From the NCBI RefSeq assembly GCF_008831285.2, contig NC_045141.1, forward strand, positions 3,288,001 through 3,352,000: a stretch of 64,000 nt of DNA, given 5' to 3'. This document shows, piece after piece, positions 1-11,200 of this stretch. The notes under the pieces were generated by a model, which saw nothing but the letters and a program-made list of their open reading frames with translations, ran no database searches and was not told where the DNA came from. The DNA comes from Nymphaea colorata. Its lineage: Eukaryota > Streptophyta > Magnoliopsida > Nymphaeales > Nymphaeaceae. Position numbers and translations under genes: made by a program. How positions within the stretch are numbered: position 1 is the stretch's first letter; every line of letters starts with the position of its first letter.

Positions 1-50
1 TCCAGCTCGGTCTTCAGCAACCCAACGTCGAAAATCGAGTGCACCGCCAT
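1..50 (-). CDS. 5' end of an unidentified gene, cut by the window edge
   Basis: Read on the - strand, an ATG at 50-48 in a good context (gccATGG) opens a frame of 16 codons, MAVHSIFDVGLLKTEL, that runs out of the window without a stop. The surrounding 1-120 is markedly more GC-rich than the AT-rich DNA that follows, as expected for a first exon and its leader, and the upstream sequence on the same strand (51-120) looks like a GC-rich 5' leader. I do not recognise the family from so short a piece. It could also be an upstream ORF or chance. The next window to the left would decide. Confidence 0.45.
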   Translation of the reverse strand, partial: MAVHSIFDVGLLKTEL

Positions 51-1339
51 GGCTCCTTTCATCACATAGAAGGAAGGATTATGGCGAGGACAGACTCGAG
101 GAAGCCTCCCGGGCCCTCTTTTACAGTTAAAAAGTTAGCAATAAAGCTCTACATTGTAACAGTGGAAAAGTTTTAACGAGTCACCGAAGAAGATAGTTAT
201 GTCTGATCAAACCCTATTTTATCATTTTTAACTTTTAACTAAGTGTCGTTCTATTCAAGTCTCACAAAAAACGTTTTAAAAAAAGAAACGCATATTATAC
301 GCCAAAAACACCTCCACCGTATAAAACTGAATAAAACGCATTAAAAAAAAACATCAAAAACAAAAAATACGTATAATACCCATATTATATTTGTATTATA
401 CGTTTTTTTCCTTTTTTACTGTTTTTTCTTATTTTTTACCGTTTTTTATTAATTTTCATTTTTGTATAATTTTTAAGATATATTAAATGTTTAAATTTTT
501 TTAAAAATTTACCGAACTTTTTCCGTTTTATTATCGAGATATAGAACTTTATCGTATTATACCTATCTTTTTTTTCGCCGTTTAACCTACACGTTTTTTG
601 TGACAGTGTTTTAATCGTGTAAATATGTTTGGCTTGGCCATCCAGTCGGCTAACGCACCTAGATCCAGGAGGCTCTAAAATCATAGACTATGGTAGCAGT
701 AATGGTTTAGATTTGATTGCAATAGCGGAGATGAACTTGGATCTACTTAACAACACTAATTACTAATCTATTAGGGGCTCTTTTTTATTGGAAAATAATC
801 TTGATTTATATTTAAATTATTTAAATTGGTGTTTTTATCTCAAATTATGTTCATGGTTTCCTGCCAACGTGCGATGGTGCGCCTATCAATCCCGTTTCTT
901 TTTTTAAGTTGGGCAATATGAAGTTACGGATGTAAACATTTTCTTTATATGGTTAATCTTGAAGTATCTGAAGTCAAATTTTGCTGTCTACTTGGTTTGT
1001 ATTCAAACGGTTTAAGTTAGTGTTTTATACCTTCTCCCACCAAGCAAGGCTTTTAAAATTTTAACATCATGCTTCAGATCATAGTTGTGGGTTGGGGGAG
1101 GAGGGAGGGGGGAGGAAATTTTGCATAATTAAGCTCCCGTTGAAGCTGGGTTTAAACCTAAACCCTCGCTCGGTCCACACCCAAGTTTAATGAATTTGGG
1201 CTTCTTTTTTAATGCCTTTGAAGGAAGTCCAACCAAGGTTCTGGATACTTCTAACCAAGGTCACTTGACGTGGCTTGCCCTAGCTGGCCATTTTTTGACA
1301 ACTATAGGTTGCGGAAAATTGCTTCCACTCATTTTTATT
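51..1339. other. AT-rich intergenic DNA
   Basis: After a GC-rich stretch to about 120 this is very AT-rich, with long A and T runs at 260-600 and no open frame that looks coding. A G-rich run lies at 1088-1115. Nothing else recognised. Confidence 0.6.
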
Positions 1340-1342
1340 TTA

Positions 1343-4300
1343 GGGGCCGTTTGATGGCCTGGAAAAAAATTTCTGGAAATATATTGCTGGAAATATAGGA
1401 AATGGAAAAATGGAATGGAAAAAATTTTTCCGATTTCAATTTTAGTGTGTGTGTGATGACTCAAAAATATATTTCCAATTCTATATTTCTAAGTTTGATA
1501 GTACAGAAATATATTTCTAGAAATTTAATTCTTAGTTTGATAATAAGGAAACATTTATCTAGATTTACAAAAATATGGCAACAATCTATCTAGATTTATG
1601 AATCACTATCCTAACTCTCAACATGCACCAATGATCAACAACACCAACACCCTCAGTTGATAGAAACTATAAAAAACTGAAACCAAATGTGAATAAAAAT
1701 CATGCCATGCCAGATCCGAGATAACTGTAGAAGTAAAAATACTCAACCAAACACCCAACTCGCTGCAATATATACATCAGATCTGAATCTAACATAACCA
1801 TAACAAAAACGGCTGTGATCTCCACTGCAAGCAGCCAACGACCTTAGCTGCAGTGCCAAGAAAATTGTAGTTGACGTCAGACCAACCAACAGCATGATAA
1901 AAGAAATTGAATCAATCTGGCGTCAACTCCATCACAACTTCAACACTTTGCCCATATCATCACACGAAATCAAAAGTCATGTATTCCTATTCTTGGCAAT
2001 TGAAATTCAGATTAATGAAGCATCAACTGCACACGGGAAAAGCAGCTCAATTACAATGGGAGGTCATGCGTCAGTCACCCATACATGGCACATGTTGCCA
2101 AAGCTCAACACAAAATACCAACACCCAATAATTGCTGCTCACCTCATTTGCAACTTTTTCAAGCCTGAGGGGCACATTTAAGCCATCTTCTGGAATGTCA
2201 TCAAAAGCAACTTTAATTGACATCAACAACAAAGCGCAACGATAGCACGACAAAGCGAATAAAGACCACACAAACCACATACATAAAGAAGGATCATATC
2301 ATTGTTCCCATCAGTGATAAAATACTAAACAAACCACATACATAGTCCCATCAGTGTTAAAATATTTACATATTCCCATCAGTGTTCAGAAGAGCTTTAA
2401 CATTCAATAGAAAGCCAAGTGCATGTGTCGAGTATTCAAAGAAGCAAATACACATGCAGTGTCTTTGCACCATAACAAAACAAAAAAACTGAAACTGAAT
2501 CAAACTTTCCCATTGCACGACCTTTAAACATACGTCAGACTATGTCGGTGCTTCATCTTCAACCAGTCCTGCTAGTTGCATAACAATAACAATTAGCACT
2601 AAATGAGTTAGAATATGTTAATTAAGCAAGAAACACTGTCGTTGTATGACAATAACAAAATTAATAAATAAGTGAGCATCTAACAAGTAACATGTAATTA
2701 TAACAATCAGACCAAACCATGTAAGAAAAAGTTAACATAACTCGTCCGACTCTTCTTTGACAAACAGATAAAGCCAAACCATGTGCATCATTTTTGTTCC
2801 TGGTAAATCTACAACCATAGCAATCTGAAAAATGTCTTCATGAGCAACCCCATCGATCTGAAGCTGCCATTGAAGGCAACCCCATCAATCTGAAGATCCT
2901 CAAAAGGCAACAGCTAAGTTGAAGGCTTAATTTTGCAAAATGCATGAAAGAGAATGTGAAGGCATGACCAAAATCATGCCAAACAAAATCTAGTAGAACA
3001 GAACTGATATGAGCAAAGCCATTTTAAGTCCAACTGAAACCCAAAATGAAGCCCAGCACAAATCTAAGTTCAGATTTATCAATTAAAATTTTGCGGAAAG
3101 ATGCTGAACTCGTAGTGCAGTAAAAAAAAACAGTTTCAAAACATGAACCACTCAAACATGCTAACATAAACTCAGTACTTTTGATCGCAGCATATTTCTT
3201 TTTATTCCTCTTCTCTCTTCCTTTTCTTCTTCGTGTTGAATCTCGCCAAAAACTGAGTCACTCAAACAAAAAACAGACTGGTCTTGTTAGCTTTTCTATT
3301 CAGTACATAAACTCAAAGAAGTCTCACAGGCCCTCCACAGGGACTTGAATGCGATGCCATTACGTGACTCTCAACCACGTAAAATGCTGATGAAACGCTT
3401 ACACAAGTGGGGTTCGATCCTCCCATATTCACCTCCAGTCCCTGTGACTCCCATCACTGTCTAAGGAGAACCACACAATCATCAAGAAATTGCATAAAAG
3501 CCAAACCTTACTCCACAAACGCAACAAAGAACCTAAAAATGGACGCACCACACAATCATCAAGAAAATTGCAGAAATCCCTTCCCCCTTCAAACGGAAGG
3601 TAAAGAAGAAACCCTCCACGTCAAAGGAGAAGAACCCACGAAAAGCTAACAAGACCAGTCTCAGAGGCTTTTTTGTGCAGAACCAACGCATGAAAAGCAA
3701 AAAAAATTGCAGAGAAAGAGAGAGGAAAGGGAAGACAAAGGATTCTTACCAAGGAAAGAAGCAGAGAGGGCAGAGGAGAACAACGAACTCTTTATGAGAA
3801 CAGAAACAGAAAACATGCTTGTAGACATGACTTGAGAAGAAACATTGCAGACATACAAAAACAAAAAGGGGATTCATGCTCACGGCAGACATCAGAGGGT
3901 CGTTTTCAGTCGATGCACCCGCAGGGATTCAAAACGCCTACTTGGAGAGGGGAACAAGAGAGAGAATGAGAGAGAGAGAGACAATACCTTGCGAGAAAGA
4001 GAGGGACGGGAGGCTAGCGGCTGCACTGAGAGGAGGCGTGAGCTTGATGCAGAGAGGGAGAGGAGGCACGCAAGGGAGTCTGCGGGTGCGTCGACGAGAA
4101 AGAAGAGGGAGCGGCTACGGCACAGGAAGGAAAAGAAGAAACGCGAAGACGCGCTCGGGTGCCCTAACGGGCAAAAATATAATTCTGGAAAAAAATCTCC
4201 GTCTCTCCAGACGGAAATTTTTTCCGGGAAAAAATTTCCGGAATTCGACTTCAACGGTCGAAAAAAGCTTTCCACGTTTGATACGATGGAAAAATTTCAA

Positions 4301-4356
4301 ATATTTGAATTTTTTTTCCAGGTGAATAGTGTTTTTCCGACGCATCAAACGCCCCC
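1343..4356. mobile_element. PIF/Harbinger-type DNA transposon, 3.0 kb, no intact transposase
   Basis: The left end reads GGGGCCGTTTGATGGCC and the reverse complement of the right end reads GGGGGCGTTTGATGCG; both continue into GGAAAAA. The element is flanked on both sides by TTA (1340-1342 and 4357-4359), the 3-bp target site typical of PIF/Harbinger and Tourist elements. The interior has no recognisable transposase. It holds a GC-rich, purine-rich block at about 3880-4170 which, on the - strand, resembles a pyrimidine-rich leader with a possible splice donor (GCAAG then GTATTG). It also holds a near-repeat of about 24 bp at 3467 and 3546, and the inverted repeat listed separately. I infer a non-autonomous or heavily decayed member of the family also seen at 30738 and 43240. 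Confidence 0.72.
3275..3661. repeat. Perfect 22-bp inverted repeat with 343-bp spacer
   Basis: Positions 3275-3296 are the exact reverse complement of 3640-3661 (core GGTCTTGTTAGC / GCTAACAAGACC). It lies inside the Harbinger-type element, away from its ends. It may mark a smaller nested insertion or a fold-back segment. I see no clear target-site duplication at its edges. Confidence 0.75.
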
Positions 4357-4571
4357 TTAAATAAAAAAATTTGCCACTTCTTTTTGAATTTCAGATTTAA
4401 CGTCCAGACATGCAAAGCAGGTTTTGGGTTAAGGCTATCTTCTTGGAAACTAGGTTATGCTTCAACAGTCAACTCAACTCAAAGGGTTGTTTGATAGCAT
4501 CAGATCAGGTCATTAGCATTTGTGAATCAGATTTAAAATCAGATCCTCCTCCCCCACTCCCACCCACCTAC

Positions 4572-4814
4572 TTTCGGGTGAGCAAGAGGTATTAATCTCA
4601 CCACCCGAAAAGGCCCGAAGGCCCCACCATTCCCCCTACCTCCGAGGTCCTAAGCTGCGTCGGTACCAGTGATAGCAACGGTGCACTCTTCAACTTGAAT
4701 ACCGCGCCCTACCTCCTTAAGACACATGAACATAGCACCCACAGGAATCGAACTAAAAACCTGACTTTATACAGGCCCCTAGCACAACCAGCTACGCTAT
4801 GCCCCTTAAGGCCC
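4572..4814 (-). mobile_element. tRNA-derived SINE (Au-like) with target-site duplication
   Basis: Reading the - strand from 4814, the sequence begins like a tRNA: GGGGCATAGCGTAGCTGGTT contains an A-box (TAGCGTAGCTGG), and about 35 bases later TTAGTTCGATTCCTGTGG contains a B-box (GTTCGATTC). These form an internal RNA polymerase III promoter. The body then continues for about 170 bases through a GC-rich tail. Identical 9-bp direct repeats CCCACCTAC flank it at 4563-4571 and 4815-4823, so the 243-bp body was inserted by target-primed reverse transcription. The layout resembles angiosperm Au SINEs; I infer the family and cannot name the subfamily. Confidence 0.8.
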
Positions 4815-4823
4815 CCCACCTAC

Positions 4824-5470
4824 CTTAAATTCTACCTTTCCTAATGCAGATAATTAAAAAATAACTATCTTAAGTATGGATCTGACCTAAAATCATTAGT
4901 TTGATGAATTATGGATTTTGCAATGAATCTTTAAAACTATAGAGACAAGGCTTAAGATGATAGGATGAACACTCCTTTGAACCCTGATGACCAAGTAATA
5001 AAGGAAAAGTAGAACAGAGCGGGTAATGACTTGCCGCTGCCAAATGTGGCAAGAGACGACAACCATAAATAAATCATTTGGATGAGAGCTAACCAATCAT
5101 CAAAATGAGGTCATTCCCACAACATATATAGATGTCAGCTGGCCCATAAATAACAATACCCAAGTTGTTGGTAAGCCGGTCTTTTCTTTTGATTGACTCT
5201 CAATTGAGGTGTAACCTAGTTAATCCAAGTTTGATCTAAAATGGAAGTCTTCAAGCATCACTCTTTGTTATTGAATGAGCAAAAAATTGTTTAATTATTT
5301 GACTAATGTAAATTAAGTAAAAAATCATCCATTTCTAAACCACATTAAACTAGTTTTACACTTACGTTTACTAACAAGTGAGAAAGAATCATTGGAAAAG
5401 AAAGGTTTTGGGCTCCTAGAACTGTTGGAATGATAGTACATGTACACATCCTTCTCGAAACTAAACTAGA
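4824..5470. other. Intergenic, nothing recognised
   Basis: AT-rich sequence without a convincing reading frame or repeat. Short frames on the - strand near 4896-5096 lack codon bias or motifs. Confidence 0.5.
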
Positions 5471-5473
5471 GAG

Positions 5474-5636
5474 CCATTTTGGCAACAAGAACAGTTTCTT
5501 ACTGTTCCATGAATTTGCTATCATCTTCGAATGGATCCAAAGAATACTGTAACGTAGCGTTCCATGTACCTACCTTAATCTCTAGAACATATTCATGAAA
5601 TAGTAACAAATTGTTACCCTTGTCAAACAACCCGAA
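5474..5636. mobile_element. Probable short MITE with degenerate terminal inverted repeats
   Basis: The left side (from about 5474, GAGCCATTTTGGCAACAAGA...) and the reverse complement of the right side (ending near 5636, GGGTTGTTTGACAAGGGTAA...) align over about 45 bases with perhaps 70% identity, both running into TTACT(G/A)TTYCATGAAT. That makes a fold-back of about 160 bp. I could not find a clean target-site duplication, so the superfamily is open (hAT-like is a guess). Confidence 0.4.
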
Positions 5637-5639
5637 AGA

Positions 5640-7379
5640 GTAAGTGTGCAACCATCAACAACAAGCACAACTCTTGTGAGGTTAAATGGCACTGGCAATA
5701 GTAAGACTAGTTTTTCAAGGTTATCAAGAGATATCACTAGCAATATCAGGTCAAAGCAATATCAATTGTTTAGGGATTAGGAATAGGTTCCTCTTGGGTG
5801 AGGGTGCTATGTTTGAGGTCAACATATCAATTGTAAATATCATGTAAAGTCACGTCTGGTGAGGAAAATTTGAAACTAGCCTTTGACAAGTTTCATTCTC
5901 TCGGTTATATGGACAACTACATATTGCATTAGTTGGATTTGTTTGTATATCGGTTTTCTTTGTTGGTTTTATTTTGGAGCCTAGTTTTCTACGAGACAAG
6001 TTTGAGAATATTTTGTGTTTATATCTTGACCTTTGTTGTCAGTTTGTTGGCATTGATTTTGTTTATATTGATTCTTTTCTTCATAAAGCTAGTTTGCATT
6101 TTTATTTAGTTTGCATTTTTATTTTGCTTCCCATGTTATACAAAAAACAGACATCCGGAGGTTGTGTTGGTATAACATACCCCTTCATCAATGCCTTGTG
6201 CTTGGACTTCGGTGAATGGAATGTTCATTGCGCGTCAGTAAAAATTTCACATGACTTTCACCAATGTTTTTCAGTTATATCTTTACTGACATCTTTTACT
6301 TGTCAGTAAAAGCTTCCCCGACTTTTAATTTTATCCAAACCCTTCGTCCTCTTTCTCCTTGAGCACACATACTGTTTTTTTTTTGAGATGTTACTGAGAG
6401 ATCTAGACATGTGGGAGAAGTGAGTGGAAGTGAAAAGTGAACTAATTTTTGAATGAATTAATCTGAATTTAGCTAAAGATAGTCAATTTTGATGCCAAAA
6501 AAACACATGTTTTCAGCTCGACACAAGTTAACTAACCCCAAATTGAGAGAATTTCAGCTACGACACTCAAAGTGAATGAAGGAGAGTGATTTTGATGTTA
6601 GGGCAACTCTATAGAAGTCAAATTTGGAAGAGTCGGTAGAAAATTACTTCGAAATTACCCTCCTACCATTTAAAAAACTTAATTGTAAGCTCCATAGGTA
6701 CTGACAGTGTCATTGCTGACAGCCATGCAAATACGGATCTAGTGTGCTCATTTCAGCTTTAAATGGTGGGAAATGGGAATTTTTATGATGAGAATTTGGT
6801 GCTAGAAATTGGGGGTTTCACTAAAAATAGTATGATAACACTAAAAAAGTTTTCAAAGTGAATTTTTTTAGATTAGTAGATGATCTAGTGTGCAGAAATT
6901 GCTGAGAAACAATAGAAATGGGTCATTTTGAGCTAAATTTGATTAAATGTGAGCTGGAAAATGGGTAGTAGAAGCTTCTTGTGATTTGCAAATGTGAGAA
7001 TTTTCATAATTGAAATGATAGAATATAATTCTCAAGAGTTCTAGAGTTATTTCATGAAAATTAGACCAAATTTGGGCAAAATGAAGACTATCAGTGGAAA
7101 AATAGCTATTTTTCTAACTAATTGTAGGTTGGGTGATCTGGGTCCAACTACCTAGTGTCTGTGTGATCCTTGGCTTGTGCAGTTGAAAAGCATTTGAGAA
7201 AATAGCTCATTAAGAGGGATAAAATGATCATTTTGGAAAGGAAAATTTTGGGGTGTCTAGAAGTTATTAATTACATGTCATGTTATGATGTTTTTTAATG
7301 TAATTGGCATTTCATGTTAGTTTTTATTTTTGTTTTTAGCATTTTAGTGTTGATTCTTTTTATATTTTAATTTTGGTTA
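5640..7379. other. Intergenic, probably old repeat sequence
   Basis: No coding signal. Around 6225-6320 the motif GTCAGTAAAA and variants recur (6233 and 6302, with TTACTGAC in between), which resembles CACTA subterminal repeats. The frame at 5974-6309 overlaps this and shows no domain. The sequence from about 6400 on has the same low-complexity, TGAAATT-rich style as the LTR-like block that follows. Confidence 0.4.
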
Positions 7380-8044
7380 ATTCAAGGAGGAGCCACATGG
7401 GGATTGACTATACCTCTGTCCTCATCTTTTCTCTTCTTTTTTCCTATCTTTTCTATCTCTTCTTTCTTTCCCTTTTCTTTCCATTTTGTAAACACCTCAA
7501 ATTTGATATAATGATCAAAATGACCATTTTACCTTTCTACACAAGAGTACCCTCCAAAAAAACCTTTCCACAACTCAGCCATTTTATTTCAAATTAAGAA
7601 TGAGCTCTAAAAAGTGATTTCAAATGTGAGAGACAACCATAATCACCTCATACCTAGACCAGGATCATTGAGGTTGTTGCCATCATGTCAAATAACTATT
7701 TTGCCCTTAAATGTTAGAAAATCCTTAACATCCTGGTAATGATCTAGAATAAACTCAAATATGACAATCCTTAGTTCTACAAGTCTCTAAGGGTAGTTAA
7801 AATCAGCTCATCAGGTCATTTGACCAGTTTAAGTCAGCACACCCCAGCTCAAACAAACTCATTGGAACCCAAAACTGCAATTTTTAGCTTGATCATATGT
7901 CTTTAAATCCAATTAAACTCGGATAGGTTTACCTTAGTGGAAAGAAAGTATTTACTTTTAGTTACCCAACCCAAATGTTAGTTCTACAGAAACTGGTAGG
8001 TTTCAACTAAGACACACTCTTCCTATTTAGTTGGTCTAAGCAGA

Positions 8045-8520
8045 ATTTCAGTTGAGTTGGATAGAGTCACCTCGAACCAAGATAAGATCATGTTCATCAC
8101 ATTTATATTTATTTTCTATTAGTTCGGTTTGAGTTCATATATTTCAGTTTGAGTTCAATTTAGTTCTAAAGGCCCAGAGCCCACTCTTCTCTCTAGTTTT
8201 TCTAGGGTCTGAGTTGGACTTGTGCTCAACTCAATGAAGTGAGCTGAAACCGAGTTAGGATCATATTTATCATGTATAGATTTATCTTCCCTCATTTCAG
8301 ATTGAGTTCATTCATTTTGGTTGGGGTTCAATTTAGTTCTGAAATTTCCAAAACTCACCATCTTTCCTATTTTTTAGGGGTTGAGTTGAAATTTGAGTGC
8401 AACTCGATGGAGTGAGCTGACATGGAGCTAGGACCACATTCAACATGTTGAAATATAATTTCCCTCACTCTAATTTGAGTTCATTCATACTAGCTTGAGT
8501 TTAATTCAGTTCCCAAGGTT
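8045..8520. repeat. 173-bp tandem repeat, about 3 copies
   Basis: The motif GAGTTCA, followed by a GAGTTCAATTTAGTT-type phrase, recurs at 8131, 8304 and 8477, exactly 173 bases apart both times. The intervening sequence (GTTGAGTTGRA, CAACTCRATGRAGTGAGCTGA, TTTCCCTCA) is clearly related between copies at roughly 75-80% identity by eye. About two copies of the same unit occur at 62371 and 62528. Confidence 0.8.
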
Positions 8521-9982
8521 ATAGAAGTCATTCCCCATGTTTAGGACATTCTACAATCATTCTCAAGCTTCTTTTAGCCAAATCAGGACAACATCTTCCA
8601 ATCTTTTAACACATCCTTAATAGTAGGTGGTTGATCTAGGTAACCTTAGCTCCACAAGTGAAAATTTCCATGAGAAAATGATTTTTTAAACCCTCCTAGT
8701 TTCCCTTTGTAAATTTGACATCTTAAAGCTAGTAATTTTAGAAAAAACAATTTTTTAGAGCAATCGAAAGGGAGTTTTAACAAAATTTTAAGCAGAGCCA
8801 GCTTATATGTAGGCCCACATGATGGTCCAATCATTTCGTGAAAACTCATCTAGAGCTCTGGAGTCGCACACAAGGGCAAAAAAACCATTTCTTTTAGTCA
8901 TATTCTTATGCACAATCATAGAACATATGCCACATATACGTTTATGGCTTTTGATTCCAAGAGCTTTAGCTCAAGTTAAGTCCATTATTTATGCTTATTT
9001 GAGTTCAAATTCTACACGAAGGGTAAAACAATTATTTCCTTTGCTAATCACATCTTTCTACATAAACTCAAGTTGTATCTTACAAATACATAAGTTTATT
9101 TCTTTCTTTGATTTTTTGATCTTCAAGTTGAACTAAATCCATGATTTGAGCATGTTTCATTCCAAGATCATACTTAGGGGTAAAACAATCATTTTTTTCT
9201 GAGCCATCATATATGCCTACGTTCATCAAGTTTATCTCAATTTTATCATTTTCAAGTCTATAAAGCTTCAATTTGAAATCATTTTTTCATTTCATATACA
9301 TAACAAGTGATCCAGATGTACAACCAAGGGCAAAATACTCATGTCCTTATGAATCTCTTACCCATGCCCAAGGGCCAAAAAACTATTTTGTCTTCAATAA
9401 TGTCATTCTGCACTTAGGTTACGTCACATAAACCTAAGTTTATAATATTTGGAGCATTAATTGTAATCTCTTCATCAATATTTTTAGATCCATCAACTGT
9501 TGTCATCTAGATCTCTTACTTGGAAACCTAATCCAAGTCTCCTATCACATCCAAGATCCATTTTCTATAACTTTCTCTAGATTTAGACCTTCATCTAAAT
9601 CTTAGAACCATATTTAGAATCCATTTTCTGGAATTTTCTCCGAATTCAAATCTTGATCTGAATCTCATTATAATGTCTCATCCAAGATCCATATATATAA
9701 AATGTACATATATGCAATAAATGTCATCCTTAATTTCACACAGCATACCTTATGTCAATCTGTACAAATGCCAATGACTTGTGGAAAACTCTGACTGAAG
9801 ATTTTAGTTCAGACGGATTCAAAATCAGTGTTCATATGGATCTGATACGAACATTTTTTTGCTTCAATGTCTCTCATAATTTAAAGTTTTAATGACTTAA
9901 CCTATGATTTGCTTGGGAGGGAAGCCCTTCCAAAGTTTACTCTTGTATAAAGCTGGAGAGAAGCACCCCCCTTCTTGGCCTC

Positions 9983-9990
9983 TATAAATA
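9983..9990 (+). promoter_or_regulatory. TATA box of the LTR-like block
   Basis: TATAAATA preceded by GGCCTC and followed by a leader with CCCCTTGGGG. The A-rich box in a locally GC-rich setting, about 250 bases before the end of the repeat block, is the layout of an LTR U3/R junction. Inference only. Confidence 0.5.
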
Positions 9991-11130
9991 CCCCTTGGGG
10001 AGGAGGTTTCTGCCACACAAAATTTGCATGCAAGCTTGCACAAAAGTTGAGGAATTTCAATCAAGTGCTTTTAAGAAGCTATACCTTGGTGAAAAAGACC
10101 TTCTAGCCATAAATTTTTGTCATTTTAAATCCCAGTCGAAGTTATGTTCCTTCTAGGGTCAAGCCGGCTTCCAAAGCTCAGTCTGTGAGAACAAGTCATG
10201 CTCAGCAAGAGGGCATGATTTAGGAGGAGGTCAACATTCAGGTAATTCCTTTTCCTTCCTCTTTTTATTTCTTATTTACAATTTAGTTCTTTTCTTTCTT
10301 ATTTTTCTTAAAAGCATGTTTAGGTTTTTTTTTCTACTTTGCATGCTTAGCTTTATCAGAGACCCTTACTATGTTCTTCTATTGGTTGACCGACTTCTTC
10401 GTGCTAAACTATTTTGCTGATTTTTTTTGGGAAGCCATCCATTTCTTTTTCATGTTCATACCTGCTATCATGTTTCTATGGAATATTAATGCTAATCCAT
10501 TATTATTATTATTATTTTGGGTGAGGAAGCTCACCGTAATATGTATAATCATAGTTGACAAGAAGCACTAATATGCAAATATATGGAGTATATGGAAAGT
10601 TAAGGAGACACCTCCCTTTTCTTTTTTATGGGTCTCTTTTATGGTATTAGGATTAATATGATTCAATCTAGTAGTTTTGGGTTAGTCTGGCCAAATTTTG
10701 TCTAGTAAAGATTAATAAATATTAATTCAATATTTGATAATTGCTAAAGCATGTTCACATGATTTCACTTCATTGCAAAACTTGATGCCATTATCAAAGA
10801 AAATCAAGTTCTTTCATTTGAATAGCACAAATTTGACCTAACTGATCTTGTATTTTCATGGCAGGTTTAGTATAAACCTTTTGTTATAGCCACTAATCTA
10901 GAACAGTTCCTTTCAGCTCCTACTCCCTTAACTTTCTCTTGTTGCTCGCTTTTCGTCACCACCACCAAACAACTTGTTCATTTATGATTGTCCAAATCAG
11001 CAAGCATAGGTAATTGTCCAAATGTTTACATGTAAAAATTTAGAATCTTCTATAACTGTTCATAGGGAAAAAGTTATAAAAAAATGTATGCATCTTTGTA
11101 TCTCTTGTGGGAAATCATGAGAGAGAGGAC

Positions 11131-11200
11131 TCAACCTATCAGTACATGATTTGACTGTTCTTGGTACCTTTACAAGGGGTAATTAGATCAAGGACTAGAT
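11131..11200 (+). repeat. Dispersed 65-bp repeat motif, copy 1
   Basis: Contains the phrase CCTATCAGTACATGATTTGA, then TACCTTTACAAGGGGTAATT and AAGGACTA. The same ordered phrases occur at 15220, 20063 and 46182. Likely a conserved LTR or untranslated segment of one retrotransposon family. Confidence 0.55.

Larger units (their letters stand above)
7380..10240 (+). mobile_element. LTR-like retrotransposon block (Ty3/gypsy Tat-type suspected)
   Basis: The block is non-coding and carries a tandem repeat (8045-8520). It ends with a promoter-like module: a TATA box at 9983-9990, then a GC-richer leader with a short CCCCTTGGGG palindrome (about 9991-10000) and a possible splice donor (CAGGTAATT, near 10240). 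A second region, 61850-62620, shares its wording and order: CAAAATGACCATTTTACC at about 7516 and 61854, then the AACTGCAATTTTAGCT-type segment, then tandem GAGTTCATTCAT units. Recurrence of the same long non-coding module with an internal promoter suggests a long LTR. I could not find the TG...CA ends or a primer-binding site. Confidence 0.45.

Noticed and set aside
436-684. 82-codon - strand frame
   Set aside because: Lysine- and isoleucine-rich product of AT-rich DNA, no domain or homology recognised.
3380-3440. tRNA gene suggested by GGGGTTCGATCCTCCC near 3409
   Set aside because: It looks like a B-box, but no matching A-box at the right distance and no acceptor stem could be formed.
3845-4360. 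171-codon arginine-rich frame and its antisense partner at 3892-4275
   Set aside because: The block is GC-rich and GAGA-rich, so stops are rare in all frames; both strands are open and neither shows a domain. It lies inside a transposon end.
4478-4920. MITE containing the SINE, suggested by GGGTTGTTTGATAGC at 4484
   Set aside because: No matching right terminus or target-site duplication could be found.
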